A stretch of DNA of 64,000 nt from Excoecaria cochinchinensis (Eukaryota > Streptophyta > Magnoliopsida > Malpighiales > Euphorbiaceae), in the NCBI GenBank assembly GCA_947683425.1, contig CANTUQ010000003.1:6483501-6547500 (forward strand). Reading direction: 5' to 3'. A program made the translations under genes and the position numbers. Positions within the stretch are counted from its first letter, which is position 1. The number at the start of each line of letters is the position of its first letter. Below are positions 1 to 11,559 of this stretch, in pieces. Below the pieces are notes generated by a model. The model searched no databases. It saw nothing but the letters and a program-made list of their open reading frames with translations, and was not told where the DNA came from.

Positions 1-399
1 GAAGAAGAAGGGAAAGCGTGAGAGGAGGGGGACGGGAATGAAATCTGTGTTCCCTCTCTCTCTTCCACTTTCTTTTCTTCTTTTCCCCATTCACTGCCCA
101 CCTAACAGTCCACTTGGCAACATCCTATTGGACCCCAAACTCCACTTAGCATTTCAAACCATGGCACAATACTAGAGTCATACCCAAACATTGCCTTACT
201 AAATATCTTGTCTTAATGCTCTTTAGTCCTTAGACAAAATACAATTCACTCACTTACACAATTCTTTCTTACAATCTTAATTAACTTTTTCAATTAGATC
301 ATAAACACTCCAAATTTCTCAAACACAAATTTACTGAAATACCCTTCCGATCCCGACTTAACATGCACAATCCGACCAGGGCCATTTTGGGGTGTGACA
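1..399 (-). repeat. Partial LTR, first copy
   Basis: These are the first 399 bp of a family A LTR in element orientation; the rest is left of the window. It matches 4558-4956 and 9188-9586 almost base for base and ends on the plus strand in GTGTGACA. Confidence 0.85.
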
Positions 400-437
400 A
401 CTCTTCCCTCCTAAAAGAATTTCGTCCTCGAAATTCA
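400..437 (-). promoter_or_regulatory. Polypurine tract with adjoining stem-loop
   Basis: Read on the minus strand, an 8-bp perfect inverted repeat (GAATTTCG, loop AGGA, CGAAATTC; 418-437) is followed by the purine run AGGAGGGAAGAGT, which abuts the LTR start. This is the expected plus-strand priming site. The same arrangement is at 4957-4994 and 53971-54007. Confidence 0.8.
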
Positions 438-478
438 TAGCGAAACACTTACATCCACACAACCCAAACAAACAAAAC

Positions 479-1060
479 TTACTTAGACAAAAGCTTACAA
501 AGTAACTTACCAGAAGAACCTGCGGTCTCCTTCGAATCCTTGCTAGATGCTACAAACTCTGAAGACACTCGAGAAGATCTGAGCAAATCCTCCACATCCT
601 TTCTAGCTTGCCCAACTAGACTCTCATTCATCTTCTTAGGACAATTGGCAATCCGGTGTTCCATACTGCCACACCTGAAACAAGCACCTGAAAGCTTCCT
701 ACATGGACCACGATGTCGCTTCTGACAGTGCTGACATACTGACGGTACCCACTTCTTACACTTATTCCCATATTGCTTCTGACATTGTTGACACGCTGAA
801 GGTTCTCGAACCCTCTTCCCTGCTGGCACTTCACTAACCGATCCTTTTCTCTTCTGAGGAACATGCTGAACAAAATCTTGAGAAGCACGAGGAGCAGTCA
901 ATCTATCCAAAATCCGAATCAATCCTTGTACTAATGCCCTATCATCAGAAACACGACCAGAATCTTCAACTGGAAGATGCTCTGAAACATCCTGATCAGC
1001 ATTAACTCGGTTCACACTTTCTGTTGTCTCGCCCACATTCTCACTAGGATCAGACTCCAT
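479..1060 (-). CDS. Shortened gag-like protein without capsid core, copy 1
   Basis: Open frame of 193 codons filling most of the internal segment. The start is the first ATG, about 110 bases after the PBS. Residues 1-60 are acidic and match the N-terminus of the 52718 ORF (MESDPSE, then DDRALV.GL.RILDRLT). A basic stretch with PQKRK and AGKR follows. Then comes a cysteine-rich part with a CQQCQK half-motif, a second CQHCQKRHRGPCRK and the zinc knuckle CFRCGSMEHRIANCP (about residues 127-141). The capsid core seen in T3 gag (YWIERIQ, DWWK) is absent, as if deleted in frame. The frame stops about 40 bp before the PPT region. Knuckle proteins bind nucleic acid, so an RNA-binding or packaging role is plausible but inferred. 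The protein is identical to copy 2. Confidence 0.75.
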   Translation of the reverse strand: MESDPSENVGETTESVNRVNADQDVSEHLPVEDSGRVSDDRALVQGLIRILDRLTAPRASQDFVQHVPQKRKGSVSEVPAGKRVREPSACQQCQKQYGNKCKKWVPSVCQHCQKRHRGPCRKLSGACFRCGSMEHRIANCPKKMNESLVGQARKDVEDLLRSSRVSSEFVASSKDSKETAGSSGKLLCKLLSK

Positions 1061-1170
1061 CTAGACATGTCACAAAACAAGACGCATCTGCATTAGGCCA
1101 CGACACAAAACCGACTCTCATGCAAAGACTCAACACATAACAAACAACACACCCAGAACCAACAAACCTG

Positions 1171-1183
1171 GGCTCTGATACCA
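1171..1183 (-). other. Primer-binding site, tRNA-iMet
   Basis: The minus strand reads TGGTATCAGAGCC, complementary to the 3' end of plant initiator tRNA-Met, five bases after the LTR end at 1189. Confidence 0.85.
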
Positions 1184-1188
1184 CTAAC

Positions 1189-4100
1189 TGTAACACCCCC
1201 ATCGCCGTCCCCGTTGGAAGGACACCGACGGGCGCGCTACACGACGCTCACATATACAGATATACACATGCACAATGCGGAAGCATACATTCATACATAA
1301 CATACATACGAAAATACGGATTAATTAAAAACTTACCTTGACTTACATTGCGGTACAGACTGAATATGCAATAACTCACGCACACGCAGGCACTAAGCAA
1401 AAGCATACACAAAGGCATACAGATGACCATTCAACGGAAGCATCAGTGAAATAATAAAACGAAGGAATAACTAAACATAAGGACATACTAACTATTACAT
1501 TCCCAAAAGAAAACTCAAGAACGAAACATAATAATTACATATACAATACCACCGAATTACCAAAAGTTGGAATACAGAAGCTGAACAAAATACAGAACTT
1601 CTAACTCCTACGTGGCCGACCTTGCAGAAGCGCGACTCGAACATAACCAAACCTGCCACCTGCACTGAAAGGAAATCCGTGCTAAGCGATAACGCTTAGT
1701 GGGGAGAACACACAAGAATATGGACGGCCATTCACAATGGTCGTCAAGGCAAAACACATTCAGATGACAAATGCAGATATTCAAAACATATCACTAATCA
1801 GGCTGCACATTAAAGGCATTCAATCGATAACTCACAAACAGACCATAAACTCATGTCCAGGATATACCAATACAGACATAATACAATATACGATACAAAA
1901 CTCATCATGTCGAACTACATACTATAACTCATGCATAAACCTACATGGGTATCAAATGATAGCATCTTACCATGCGGAGTCACAAGAACTATACACATGC
2001 ATTAAATATCACTAAGTACCCACGCCTGAACTGACAACCCAATCATCATGTTAAGCATACACACTAGTCAAATATCCAAAGGATAACATTAGAGCATCAC
2101 AATACCGCTGCGCAACTCTAATATACATTAAGCATCATGCAGAGACATTCTGATAACGGAGACTGAAGGCATAACCACTTAGCATTACATTCATATCATC
2201 ATCATGCAGAAAGCACAGTTAAACATTACATACTTACCGCCACAACTGCTTCGATTCACATGCTAATATATAACGAAACTATGCTTAAGTCATATACTTA
2301 AATACATAAGTCGAATCATTTCAAAACATTCAGAAACTTATAACAAATCACATGATAAGTACAGATAATCATGTTAACTATAAAATCATGCTGACATAAT
2401 ACAGACATAAATTTAAAACCCATAGTCACATTCAAATACAAATAACTGATTCCTGAAATCCTTAATATGCTCAAACGGATATCACACTCTTATGGTTATT
2501 TCAAAATAACAGAATCCAATAAAACACCTGCTGACTCACAATAGTGGATAACGAGTGTACAGATAGTACCTTACGGGTACCAATCGAAAACCATTTTATT
2601 TTGTCACAAAGCATTTCACTGATGGGGGATCTTAACCCGATCCAAATACATTAAAAAGGATCACGAAGATCCGTACAGATGGGGGGTTCGCGAGGAACCA
2701 TACGGGGGACCTGATCAGGGTCCAATACGTTCAAAGGGCGCTGCAGCTACTGAAAGACTCTATTAGGCATGCCTAACTATCCACTAGACTGACTCTCGCA
2801 GGTCATGCATCAAACAATACACATTTCGAATCGTACAACGCATAAATATATATATATATATCATGCATAAACCAGAATACAATAGACATATAAATATGCT
2901 CATAAGGTCGGTCGTACATCATACATTCCCATTGCAAACCATAAGACAGTCAATATACTTAACATTTAAACATTGTTCTAAAGCATGCCAAGAATCAGGT
3001 AAAGAAGCACTACCATGCCAATGATTATCAACACAAAGTCTTAATCATGCATTAGGCGAAGATACTAAGCATAAATCATGCATATTCCAAATTACATTTA
3101 ACCTAACACATTGAGTTCCCAGGCTAAAGCATAACAATGTATTCCGACATCAGCCATAATATTCAATAAGTCTGGCATAGCAGGATGCCAATCATACTTC
3201 ATACAAGTCAAGTACTGGAGCATGCGATAACTCAATTGATAACATCAGCACTATTCATCTTTCTAAAGCATAACAGGAACACATTTTGAATCATATTATG
3301 CTAAAGACCAAGGACGCATCATCATAATCGAGGAAAGTTACAGCATAAACTTAAGCATAGCAAATTATCCTTAAAGAAGAAACAGACTAAGATATGCATA
3401 GCATAATTCACATTAAGACAGAGCATGTTTGGGACTTAAACAATCGAAAAGTTATTATTCATAATTCCTTCGCATTCAGAATATGACATGAAATACATAT
3501 CACAATAATAAGCATATTAAAGTCCAAACCATACTGTTAAAAACCCACGGCCATTCAACAGAATCACTATAATCCAAAACTATTTCAAAAATACCACATA
3601 TAACTTATCTTAGATAACATATTATTAATACCAAATAAATTGGAATAATCAGTCATGTCATCAAGATAATATAAAACACAGTAGAGGAAAATACCCTGAA
3701 AAGCTTTTGAAAACCATTTTATAAAAACCGGACACTTGGGAAGGAAAAACAGAAGCAAAACAGAACGTGAGGGTTGCTCACGTCGCGTGAGCATAGCTCA
3801 CGCCTCGTGAGCAATCTGCTCACGTAGTGTGAGCTACTTCTCTTGCCCTCTTCTTCTTTCCCGAAATCGCAAACCTGCAGATTTCCATCCTTTTCCAGAA
3901 AATCAAAGAACTCGATAAAAGCTATTTCCAATCTAATTCCAACACCTCCAGAACTCATCTTACCTTTCAATTGATGTCCCAAACAGCATAAACAAGATAA
4001 TTGCAACTTAATTCAACAATCAAAACCATGCATAACATAGTTAATCCAATTAAGAACATAAACCCTAAAAACAATTACAGTAAGTTCAAACCCAAACTCA

Positions 4101-4956
4101 GAAATTTCAATTCAATTCATATCATACATTGCTAACACATCCACACACCTAAATCATGCATTACACATTCCAAAACATACCAAATTCCGGAAATTAAACA
4201 ATGCAAACCCATTTACATGCCTAGTGAGAAATAGGGCAAAAACACACAAAACTTCACATGCAGTAATCAAAGCTCCCAAACCTCAAAATCACGTTCCAAA
4301 AACACAGCTTCCAGCTTCACTCCTCAATCCTTGCCTTACCTTTACTTTGCTTCTTCATACAGTCCCAAGCTTGCACAAACAAAACCCACAACCCTTAGTC
4401 CAAACCCTAACTGAAGATGAAACCAGATAAAGAAGAAGAAGAAGAAGAAGAACAGCAGAACGTTAATTCTAACTTACCTCCCCAAGCAAAATCACAATCC
4501 AAGCCACACAAATCCAAGCCAATAGAGAGAGAAAGGAAAAGCAAGGAAGGGAGAAGAGAAGAAGAAGGGAAAGCGTGAGAGGAGCGGGACGGGAATGAAA
4601 TCTGTGTTCCCTCTCTCTCTTCCACTTTCTTTTCTTCTTTTCCCCATTCACTGCCCACCTAACAGTCCACTTGGCAACATCCTATTGGACCCCAAACTCC
4701 ACTTAGCATTTCAAACCATCGCACAATACTAGAGTCATACCCAAACATTGCCTTACTAAATATCTTGTCTTAATGCTCTTTAGTCCTTAGACAAAATACA
4801 ATTCACTCACTTACACAATTCTTTCTTACAATCTTAATTAACTTTTTCAATTAGATCCTAAACACTCCAAATTTCTCAAACACAAATTTACTGAAATACC
4901 CTTCCGATCCCGACTTAACATGCACAATCCGACCAGGGCCATTTTGGGGTGTGACA
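1189..4956 (-). repeat. Full-length family A LTR (middle copy), 3,768 bp
   Basis: Bounded by TGTAACACC on the plus strand at 1189 and GTGTGACA ending at 4956. In element orientation it carries a purine/pyrimidine-rich start, a small palindromic cassette (about 3766-3833), a conserved block with AGGCATGCCT (about 2757-2813), a GTTATCCACTATTGTGAGTCAG box (about 2536-2558) and a stem-loop CTAAGCG-TTAT-CGCTTAG (1682-1699). No meaningful coding capacity; several small open frames are chance. Confidence 0.85.
3766..3833. repeat. Palindromic GCTCACG/CGTGAGC cassette, short form
   Basis: Three to four alternating GCTCACG and CGTGAGC words sit a few bases apart, so neighbours can pair as short hairpins. 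This is the un-expanded counterpart of 8324-8465. Confidence 0.75.
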
Positions 4957-4994
4957 ACTCTTCCCTCCTAAAAGAATTTCGTCCTCGAAATTCA
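4957..4994 (-). promoter_or_regulatory. Polypurine tract and stem-loop, second internal segment
   Basis: Same as 400-437: purine run against the LTR boundary at 4956, with the GAATTTCG/CGAAATTC inverted repeat at 4975-4994. Confidence 0.8.
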
Positions 4995-5035
4995 CAGCGA
5001 AACACTTACATCCACACAACCCAAACAAACAAAAC

Positions 5036-5617
5036 TTACTTAGACAAAAGCTTACAAAGTAACTTACCAGAAGAACCTGCGGTCTCCTTCGAATCCTTGC
5101 TAGATGCTACAAACTCTGAAGACACTCGAGAAGATCTGAGCAAATCCTCCACATCCTTTCTAGCTTGCCCAACTAGACTCTCATTCATCTTCTTAGGACA
5201 ATTGGCAATCCGGTGTTCCATACTGCCACACCTGAAACAAGCACCTGAAAGCTTCCTACATGGACCACGATGTCGCTTCTGACAGTGCTGACATACTGAC
5301 GGTACCCACTTCTTACACTTATTCCCATATTGCTTCTGACATTGTTGACACGCTGAAGGTTCTCGAACCCTCTTCCCTGCTGGCACTTCACTAACCGATC
5401 CTTTTCTCTTCTGAGGAACATGCTGAACAAAATCTTGAGAAGCACGAGGAGCAGTCAATCTATCCAAAATCCGAATCAATCCTTGTACTAATGCCCTATC
5501 ATCAGAAACACGACCAGAATCTTCAACTGGAAGATGCTCTGAAACATCCTGATCAGCATTAACTCGGTTCACACTTTCTGTTGTCTCGCCCACATTCTCA
5601 CTAGGATCAGACTCCAT
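5036..5617 (-). CDS. Shortened gag-like protein without capsid core, copy 2
   Basis: Open frame of 193 codons encoding exactly the same protein as 479-1060: acidic N-terminus, basic linker, duplicated CQ.CQK half-motif, and one CCHC knuckle near residues 127-141, with no capsid core. The surrounding internal segments differ at about one position in 789 bp, while the long LTRs have collected many more changes plus an indel. That could mean recent duplication with constraint on the ORF, or simply chance. Like copy 1 it depends on an outside source of protease, RT and integrase. Confidence 0.75.
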   Translation of the reverse strand: MESDPSENVGETTESVNRVNADQDVSEHLPVEDSGRVSDDRALVQGLIRILDRLTAPRASQDFVQHVPQKRKGSVSEVPAGKRVREPSACQQCQKQYGNKCKKWVPSVCQHCQKRHRGPCRKLSGACFRCGSMEHRIANCPKKMNESLVGQARKDVEDLLRSSRVSSEFVASSKDSKETAGSSGKLLCKLLSK

Positions 5618-5727
5618 CTAGACATGTCACAAAACAAGACGCATCTGCATTAGGCCACGACACAAAACCGACTCTCATGCAAAGACTCAACACATAACAA
5701 ACAACACACCCAGAACCAACAAACCTG

Positions 5728-5740
5728 GGCTCTGATACCA
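5728..5740 (-). other. Primer-binding site, tRNA-iMet
   Basis: The minus strand reads TGGTATCAGAGCC, five bases after the LTR that starts at 5746; second copy of the site at 1171. Confidence 0.85.
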
Positions 5741-5745
5741 CTAAC

Positions 5746-8700
5746 TGTAACACCCCCATCGCCGTCCCCGTTGGAAGGACACCGACGGGCGCGCTACACG
5801 ACGCTCACATATACAGATATACACATGCACAATGCGGAAGCATACATTCATACATAACATACATACGAAAATACGGATTAATTAAAAACTTACCTTGACT
5901 TACATTGCGGTACAGACTGAATATGCAATAACTCACGCACACGCAGGCACTAAGCAAAAGCATACACAAAGGCATACAGATGACCATTCAACGGAAGCAT
6001 CAGTGAAATAATAAAACGAAGGAATAACTAAACATAAGGACATACTAACTATTACATTCCCAAAAGAAAACTCAAGAACGAAACATAATAATTACATATA
6101 CAATACCACCGAATTACCAAATGCTGGAATACAGAAGCTGAACAAAATACAGAACTTCTAACTCCTACGTGGCCGACCTTGCAGAAGCGCGACTCGAACA
6201 TAACCAAACCTGCCACCTGCACGGAAAGGAAATCCGTGCTAAGCGATAACGCTTAGTGGGGAGAACACACAAGAATATGGACGGCCATTCACAATGGTCG
6301 TCAAGGCAAAACACATTCAGATGACAAATGCAGATATTCAAAACATATCACTAATCAGGCTGCACATTAAAGGCATTCAATCGATAACTCACAAACAGAC
6401 CATAAACTCATGTCCAGGATATACCAATACAGACATAATACAATATACGATACAAAACTCATCATGCCGAACTACATACTATAACTCATGCATAAACCTA
6501 CATGGGTATCAAATGATAGCATCTTACCATGCGGAGTCACAAGAACTATACACATGCATTAAATATCACTAAGTACCCACGCCTGAACTGACAACCCAAT
6601 CATCATGTTAAGCATACACACTAGTCAAATATCCAAAGGATAACATTTAGAGCATCACAATACCGCTGTGCAACTCTAATATACACTAAGCATCATGCAG
6701 AGACATTCTGATAACGGAGACTGAAGGCATAACCACTTAGCATTACATTCATATCATCATCATGCAGAAAGCACAGTTAAACATTACATACTTACCGCCA
6801 CAACTGCTTCGATTCACATGCTAATATATAACGAAACTATGCTTAAGTCATATACTTAAATACATAAGTCGAATCATTTTAAAACATTCAGAAACTTATA
6901 ACAAATCACATGATAAGTACAGATAATCATGTTAACTATAAAATCATGCTGACATAATACAGACATACATTTAAAACCCATAGTCACATTCAAATACAAA
7001 TAACTGATTCCTGAAATCCTTAATATGCTCAAACGGATATCACACTCTTATGGTTATTTCAAAATAACAGAAACCAATAAAACACCTGCTGACTCACAAT
7101 AGTGGATAACGAGTGTACAGATAGTACCTTACGGGTACCAATCGAAAACCATTTTATTTTGTCACAAAGCATTTCACTGATGGGGGATCTTAACCCGATC
7201 CAAATACATTAAAAAGGATCACGAAGATCCGTACAGATGGGGGGTTCGCGAGGAACCATACAGGGGACCTGATCAGGGTCCAATACGTTCAAAGGGCGCT
7301 GCAGCTACTGAAAGACTCTATTAGGCATGCCTAACTATCCACTAGACTGACTCTCGCAGGTCATGCATCAAACAATACACATTTCGAATCGTACAACGCA
7401 TAAATATATATATATATATCATGCATAAACCAGAATACAATAGACATATAAATATGCTCATAAGGTCGGTCGTACATCATACATTCCCATTGCAAACCAT
7501 AAGACAGTCAATATACTTAACATTTAAACACTGTTCTAAAGCATGCCAAGAATCAGGTAAAGAAGCACTACCATGCCAATGATTATCAACACAAAGTCTT
7601 AATCATGCATTAGGCGAAGATACTAAGCATAAATCATGCATATTCCAAATTACATTTAACCTAACACATTGAGTTCCCAGGCTAAAGCATAACAATGTAT
7701 TCCGACATCAGCCATAATATTCAATAAGTCTGGCATAGCAGGATGCCAATCATACTTCATACAAGTCAAGTACTGGAGCATGCGATAACTCAATTGATAA
7801 CATCAGCACTATTCATCTTTCTAAAGCATAACAGGAACACATGTTGAATCATATTATGCTAAAGACCAAGGACGCATCATCATAATCGAGGAAAGTTACA
7901 GCATAAACTTAAGCATAGCAAATTATCCTTAAAGAAGAAACAGACTAAGATATGCATAGCATAATTCACATTAAGACAGAGCATGTTTGGGACTTAAACA
8001 ATCGGAAAGTTATTATTCATAATTCCTTCGCATTCAGAATATGACGTGAAATACATATCACAATAATAAGCATATTAAAGTCCAAACCATACTGTTAAAA
8101 ACACACGGCCATTCAACAGAATCACTATAATCCAAAACTATTTCAAAAATACCACATATAACTTATCTTAGATAACATATTATTAATACCAAATAAATTG
8201 GAATAATCAGTCATGTCATCAAGATAATATAAAACACAGTAGAGGAAAATACCCTGAAAAGCTTTTGAAAACCATTTTATAAAAACCGGACACTTGGGAA
8301 GGAAAAACAGAAGCAAAACAGAACGTGAGGGTTGCTCACGTCGCGTGAGCATAGCTCACGCCTCGTGAGCAATCTGCTCACGTCGTGAGCAGTGCTCACG
8401 TAGTGAGCATTGCTCACGTAGTGAGCATTGCTAACGTCGTGAGCATTGCTCACGTAACGTGAGCTACTTCTCTTGCCCTCTTCTTCTTTCCCGAAATCGC
8501 AAACCTGCAGATTTCCATCCTTTTCCAGAAAATCAAAGAACTCGATAAAAGCTATTTCCAATCTAATTCCAACACCTCCAGAACTCATCTTACCTTTCAA
8601 TTGATGTCCCAAACAGCATAAACAAGATAATTGCAACTTAATTCAACAATCAAAACCATGCATAACATAGTTAATCCAATTAAGAACATAAACCCTAAAA

Positions 8701-9586
8701 ACAATTACAGTAAGTTCAAACCCAAACTCAGAAATTTCAATTCAATTCATATCATGCATTGCTAACACATCCACACACCTAAATCATGCATTACACATTC
8801 CAAAACATACCAAATTTCGGAAATTAAACAATGCAAACCCATTTACATGCCTAGTGAGAAATAAGGCAAAAACACACAAAACTTCACATGCAGTAAGCAA
8901 AGCTCCCAAACCTCAAAATCACGTTCCAAAAACACAGCTTCCAGCTTCACTCCTCAATCCTTGCCTTGCCTTTACTTTGCTTCTTCATACAGTCCCAAGC
9001 TTGCACAAACAAAACCCACAACCCTTAGTCCAAACCCTAACTGAAGATGAAACCAGATAAAGAAGAAGAAGAAGAAGAAGAACAGCAGAACGTTAATTCT
9101 AACTTACCTCCCCAAGCAAAATCACAATCCAAGCCACACAAATCCAAGCCAATAGAGAAAGAAAGGAAAAGCAAGGAAGGGAGAAGAGAAGAAGAAGGGA
9201 AAGCGTGAGAGGAGGGGGACGGGAATGAAATCTGTGTTCCCTCTCTCTCTTCCACTTTCTTTTCTTCTTTTCCCCATTCACTGCCCACCTAACAGTCCAC
9301 TTGGCAACATCCTATTGGACCCCAAACTCCACTTAGCATTTCAAACCATGGCACAATACTAGAGTCATACCCAAACATTGCCTTACTAAATATCTTGTCT
9401 TAATGCTCTTTAGTCCTTAGACAAAATACAATTCACTCACTTACACAATTCTTTCTTACAACCTTAATTAACTTTTTCAATTAGATCCTAAACACTCCAA
9501 ATTTCTCAAACACAAATTTACTGAAATACCCTTCCGATCCCGACTTAACATGCACAATCCGACCAGGGCCATTTTGGGGTGTGACA
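5746..9586 (-). repeat. Full-length family A LTR (right copy), 3,841 bp
   Basis: Same boundaries and landmarks as the middle LTR: stem-loop at 6239-6256, AGGCATGCCT block near 7316-7370, palindromic cassette at 8324-8465. It is longer mainly because the cassette gained 72 bp. The next base, 9587, is T1 LTR sequence. Confidence 0.85.
8324..8465. repeat. Expanded palindromic array, 18-bp units
   Basis: The GCTCACG/CGTGAGC cassette has four extra units of about 18 bp (form TGCTCACGTAGTGAGCAT) relative to 3766-3833. Each unit is close to self-complementary. One unit has a single change (GCTAACG). Confidence 0.85.
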
Positions 9587-10937
9587 CATAACAAAACAAA
9601 TATAACAATAATAGAATAAATAAATAAATGAGAACAATAAATAAATTAATGAAAATAATAAAATTTACATGAATAAGAATAAAATCATATATAAACAAAA
9701 TAAATAAAATAAATAAATAACTGAAATAAATAAATAACTAAAAATGATAAAAATAAACATGAATAAATTAAATATGAACAAAATGAATAAGAAAAACAAA
9801 CCCGGAATGTTTAGCCTCAGAGATTCGGATTCGATGAGGCTAAAAGAGATGATTGATTTCCTTGTTTTGGTTTGCATGATTAGAATTGAGATATGAAAGT
9901 GTTGGAATTTTATTACAAGAAAAATAGGCTTGAAAAAAATGAAGAAAGAAAATTAACAATTCTTTAAGAGCAAAGAATTAATTTCTTTGCCTAAAGAATG
10001 ATTTTTATTGATTAAAAATAAAATAAAAAAATTGATTTTAAAAACAAACAATGATTTTGTTTATCACAAAATAAAATATTTTTTGAAAATCAAATGAAAA
10101 AAATTAGATTTTGATAACAAACACTTATTTTGTTTGTATCAAAATTAATTTTCCATCAAAAAGAGATTCAAAAGAAAATCAATGAAAAAAGTTTAATTGA
10201 ACACAAATAAAAAAGAAAAAATGAATTTTGAGAGCAAATAATTGTTGTATTTGTCTAAAAATTAAATCAAACAACAAAACTCCTTCCAAATATATGTTTA
10301 GAAGAAATTATGTTGAAAAAGAATGAAAGATGAACTTTTCTTTTATAATTTTTTCTTGGGGAAAAATCTGGAATTTCCTTTAGAGAGAAATTGAGAAGAA
10401 GAAGAAGAACAGAAAAGATGAAAAAACCCTAGAAAAATTCCTCCCCCTTTTGATATTTTATCTTATTCTTTTTATATGAAGAAAATAGGAAAACCTAACT
10501 AATTAAGGAGAAAAAATCAATTAAATCAAATATTATTTAATTTAAATTTTAAAAATGGAAAAAATCCCTTAAAACCTTAAAAAAGGGGATAAAAAATTGA
10601 TTTTTAGGTCCAAAAATTGGAAAAAATGATTTTGGGGGCACAAAAGACCATTTGTGGCAGAACAGGTGCTACAGACACCCGTCGGCGCGTGGGACAGGCG
10701 TCCGTAGCGCACGCTGGGCGAGAGCGCTCGTCCAATCGCGCGCGAGATGGAGCTCCGCGCGCTGCCGCAAGGCACCGCCGCGGCCGACGATCGAATTTTT
10801 TTTTTAAATTTTATTTTTCAATTCAACTAAAAATATTTTAATTTCTATGCCCCATTTTTTAAATCTAATTTTTTAAAATATTTTTTATTATCATTGGGTA
10901 ACTCTGATCTGGGCTGCCTCAGGACATGATGTCTACA
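9587..10937 (-). repeat. T1 3' LTR, 5' portion
   Basis: Homologous to 18001-19321 and begins TGTAGACATC on the minus strand. A+T-rich except for a CpG-dense block at about 10670-10795 that is mostly missing from the 5' LTR; the 5' LTR in turn has about 90 bp near 19190-19270 absent here. The two LTRs are clearly diverged, so the insertion is not very recent. Confidence 0.8.
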
Positions 10938-10955
10938 GTTGCCCCCAATTTTGGG
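10938..10955 (-). promoter_or_regulatory. T1 polypurine tract
   Basis: The minus strand reads AAAATTGGGGGCAA directly before the LTR start; the same tract is at 34113 and 55578. Confidence 0.75.
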
Positions 10956-11089
10956 AAAACTAGTGCACTAGTGACTAGATGAGCCAAAATTCAGAGAAGA
11001 AGGAAAGAGATGCGTACCTGAGCCAACCATTACCTTTTTGCCGTGTGGAATGTTGTGACTTGTCGCTGCTGAGCCGTAGGGCTATCCAA

Positions 11090-11460
11090 GTGTGGCTCAT
11101 TTGCAATCTCTTCTATCATTGTCCCGCTCGCCTCCGATCGCCTTGCACGGCGTTTGTGAGATGCGGTGTTCTCTAACCACAATCTCGTGTGCGATCTGTC
11201 CTATCACGTGTGCCCCGCTGTCCTCGTCTCGGCATGCACGGTGGCTAATCTATTCTGCTAGCCTCGTCTCAGCCTGCACGGTGTGAGGTATAGTGTCTCT
11301 AACCCCAACCTCTGTTTGCAATTTGTTCTACAGCTGGTGATCTGCTAGCCTCGTCCCGGCCTACACGGTGTTTGTGAGATGCAGTACTCTTTGACTACAA
11401 CCTCTGTTTGCGATCTGTTCTATCACTTGTGATCTGTTAGCCTCATCCTGGCATAACGTG
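11090..11460. repeat. Degenerate tandem repeats, roughly 80-110 bp
   Basis: About four diverged copies of a unit containing GATCTGTTCTATCAC, CTAGCCTCGTC, CGGCCTGCACGGTG and TTTGTGAGATGC, lying between the T1 PPT and its 47-bp array. Non-coding. Confidence 0.65.
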
Positions 11461-11559
11461 AATGAAGAGGTTTTCTTTTCTTGGTAGTTTATGATAAGGT
11501 TAAGCTAAACCCACCTCCCGGATCATCTCAGATTGAAGGGATTTGGAATATTTTGAAAA

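Larger units (their letters stand above)
1..9586 (-). mobile_element. Tandem family A retroelement array: LTR-internal-LTR-internal-LTR
   Basis: Two head-to-tail units of about 4.56 and 4.63 kb are followed by a third partial copy. The order is LTR (1-399, cut by the window edge), internal (400-1188), LTR (1189-4956), internal (4957-5745), LTR (5746-9586). On the minus strand each LTR begins TGTCACACCCC and ends GGGGTGTTACA, then comes a tRNA-iMet PBS; each internal segment ends in a purine tract. The two units differ by roughly two dozen single-base changes plus a 72-bp expansion. No pol is present, so the array depends on proteins supplied in trans. The right edge lies inside the 3' LTR of T1, because 9587 onward matches 18001 onward; the matching left TSD is outside the window. 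Tekay/Del affinity is inferred from the PBS, the PPT stem-loop and the gag knuckle. Confidence 0.85.

Noticed and set aside
1171..1183. Fragment of a tRNA gene
   Set aside because: Only the 13-base complement of the tRNA-iMet 3' end is present, next to an LTR end. It is a primer-binding site, as are the other GGTATCAGAGCC and GGCGACT hits.
4407..4658. 83-codon frame shared by LTR copies, also at 9037-9288
   Set aside because: Low-complexity Ser/Leu-rich translation of the purine/pyrimidine-rich LTR start; conserved only because the LTRs are near identical.
8277..8636. 119-codon minus-strand frame through the palindromic array (VSNAHYVSNAH)
   Set aside because: The repetitive middle is the 18-bp unit, which is divisible by three. 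The sister LTR has only a 95-codon version, so no conserved protein.
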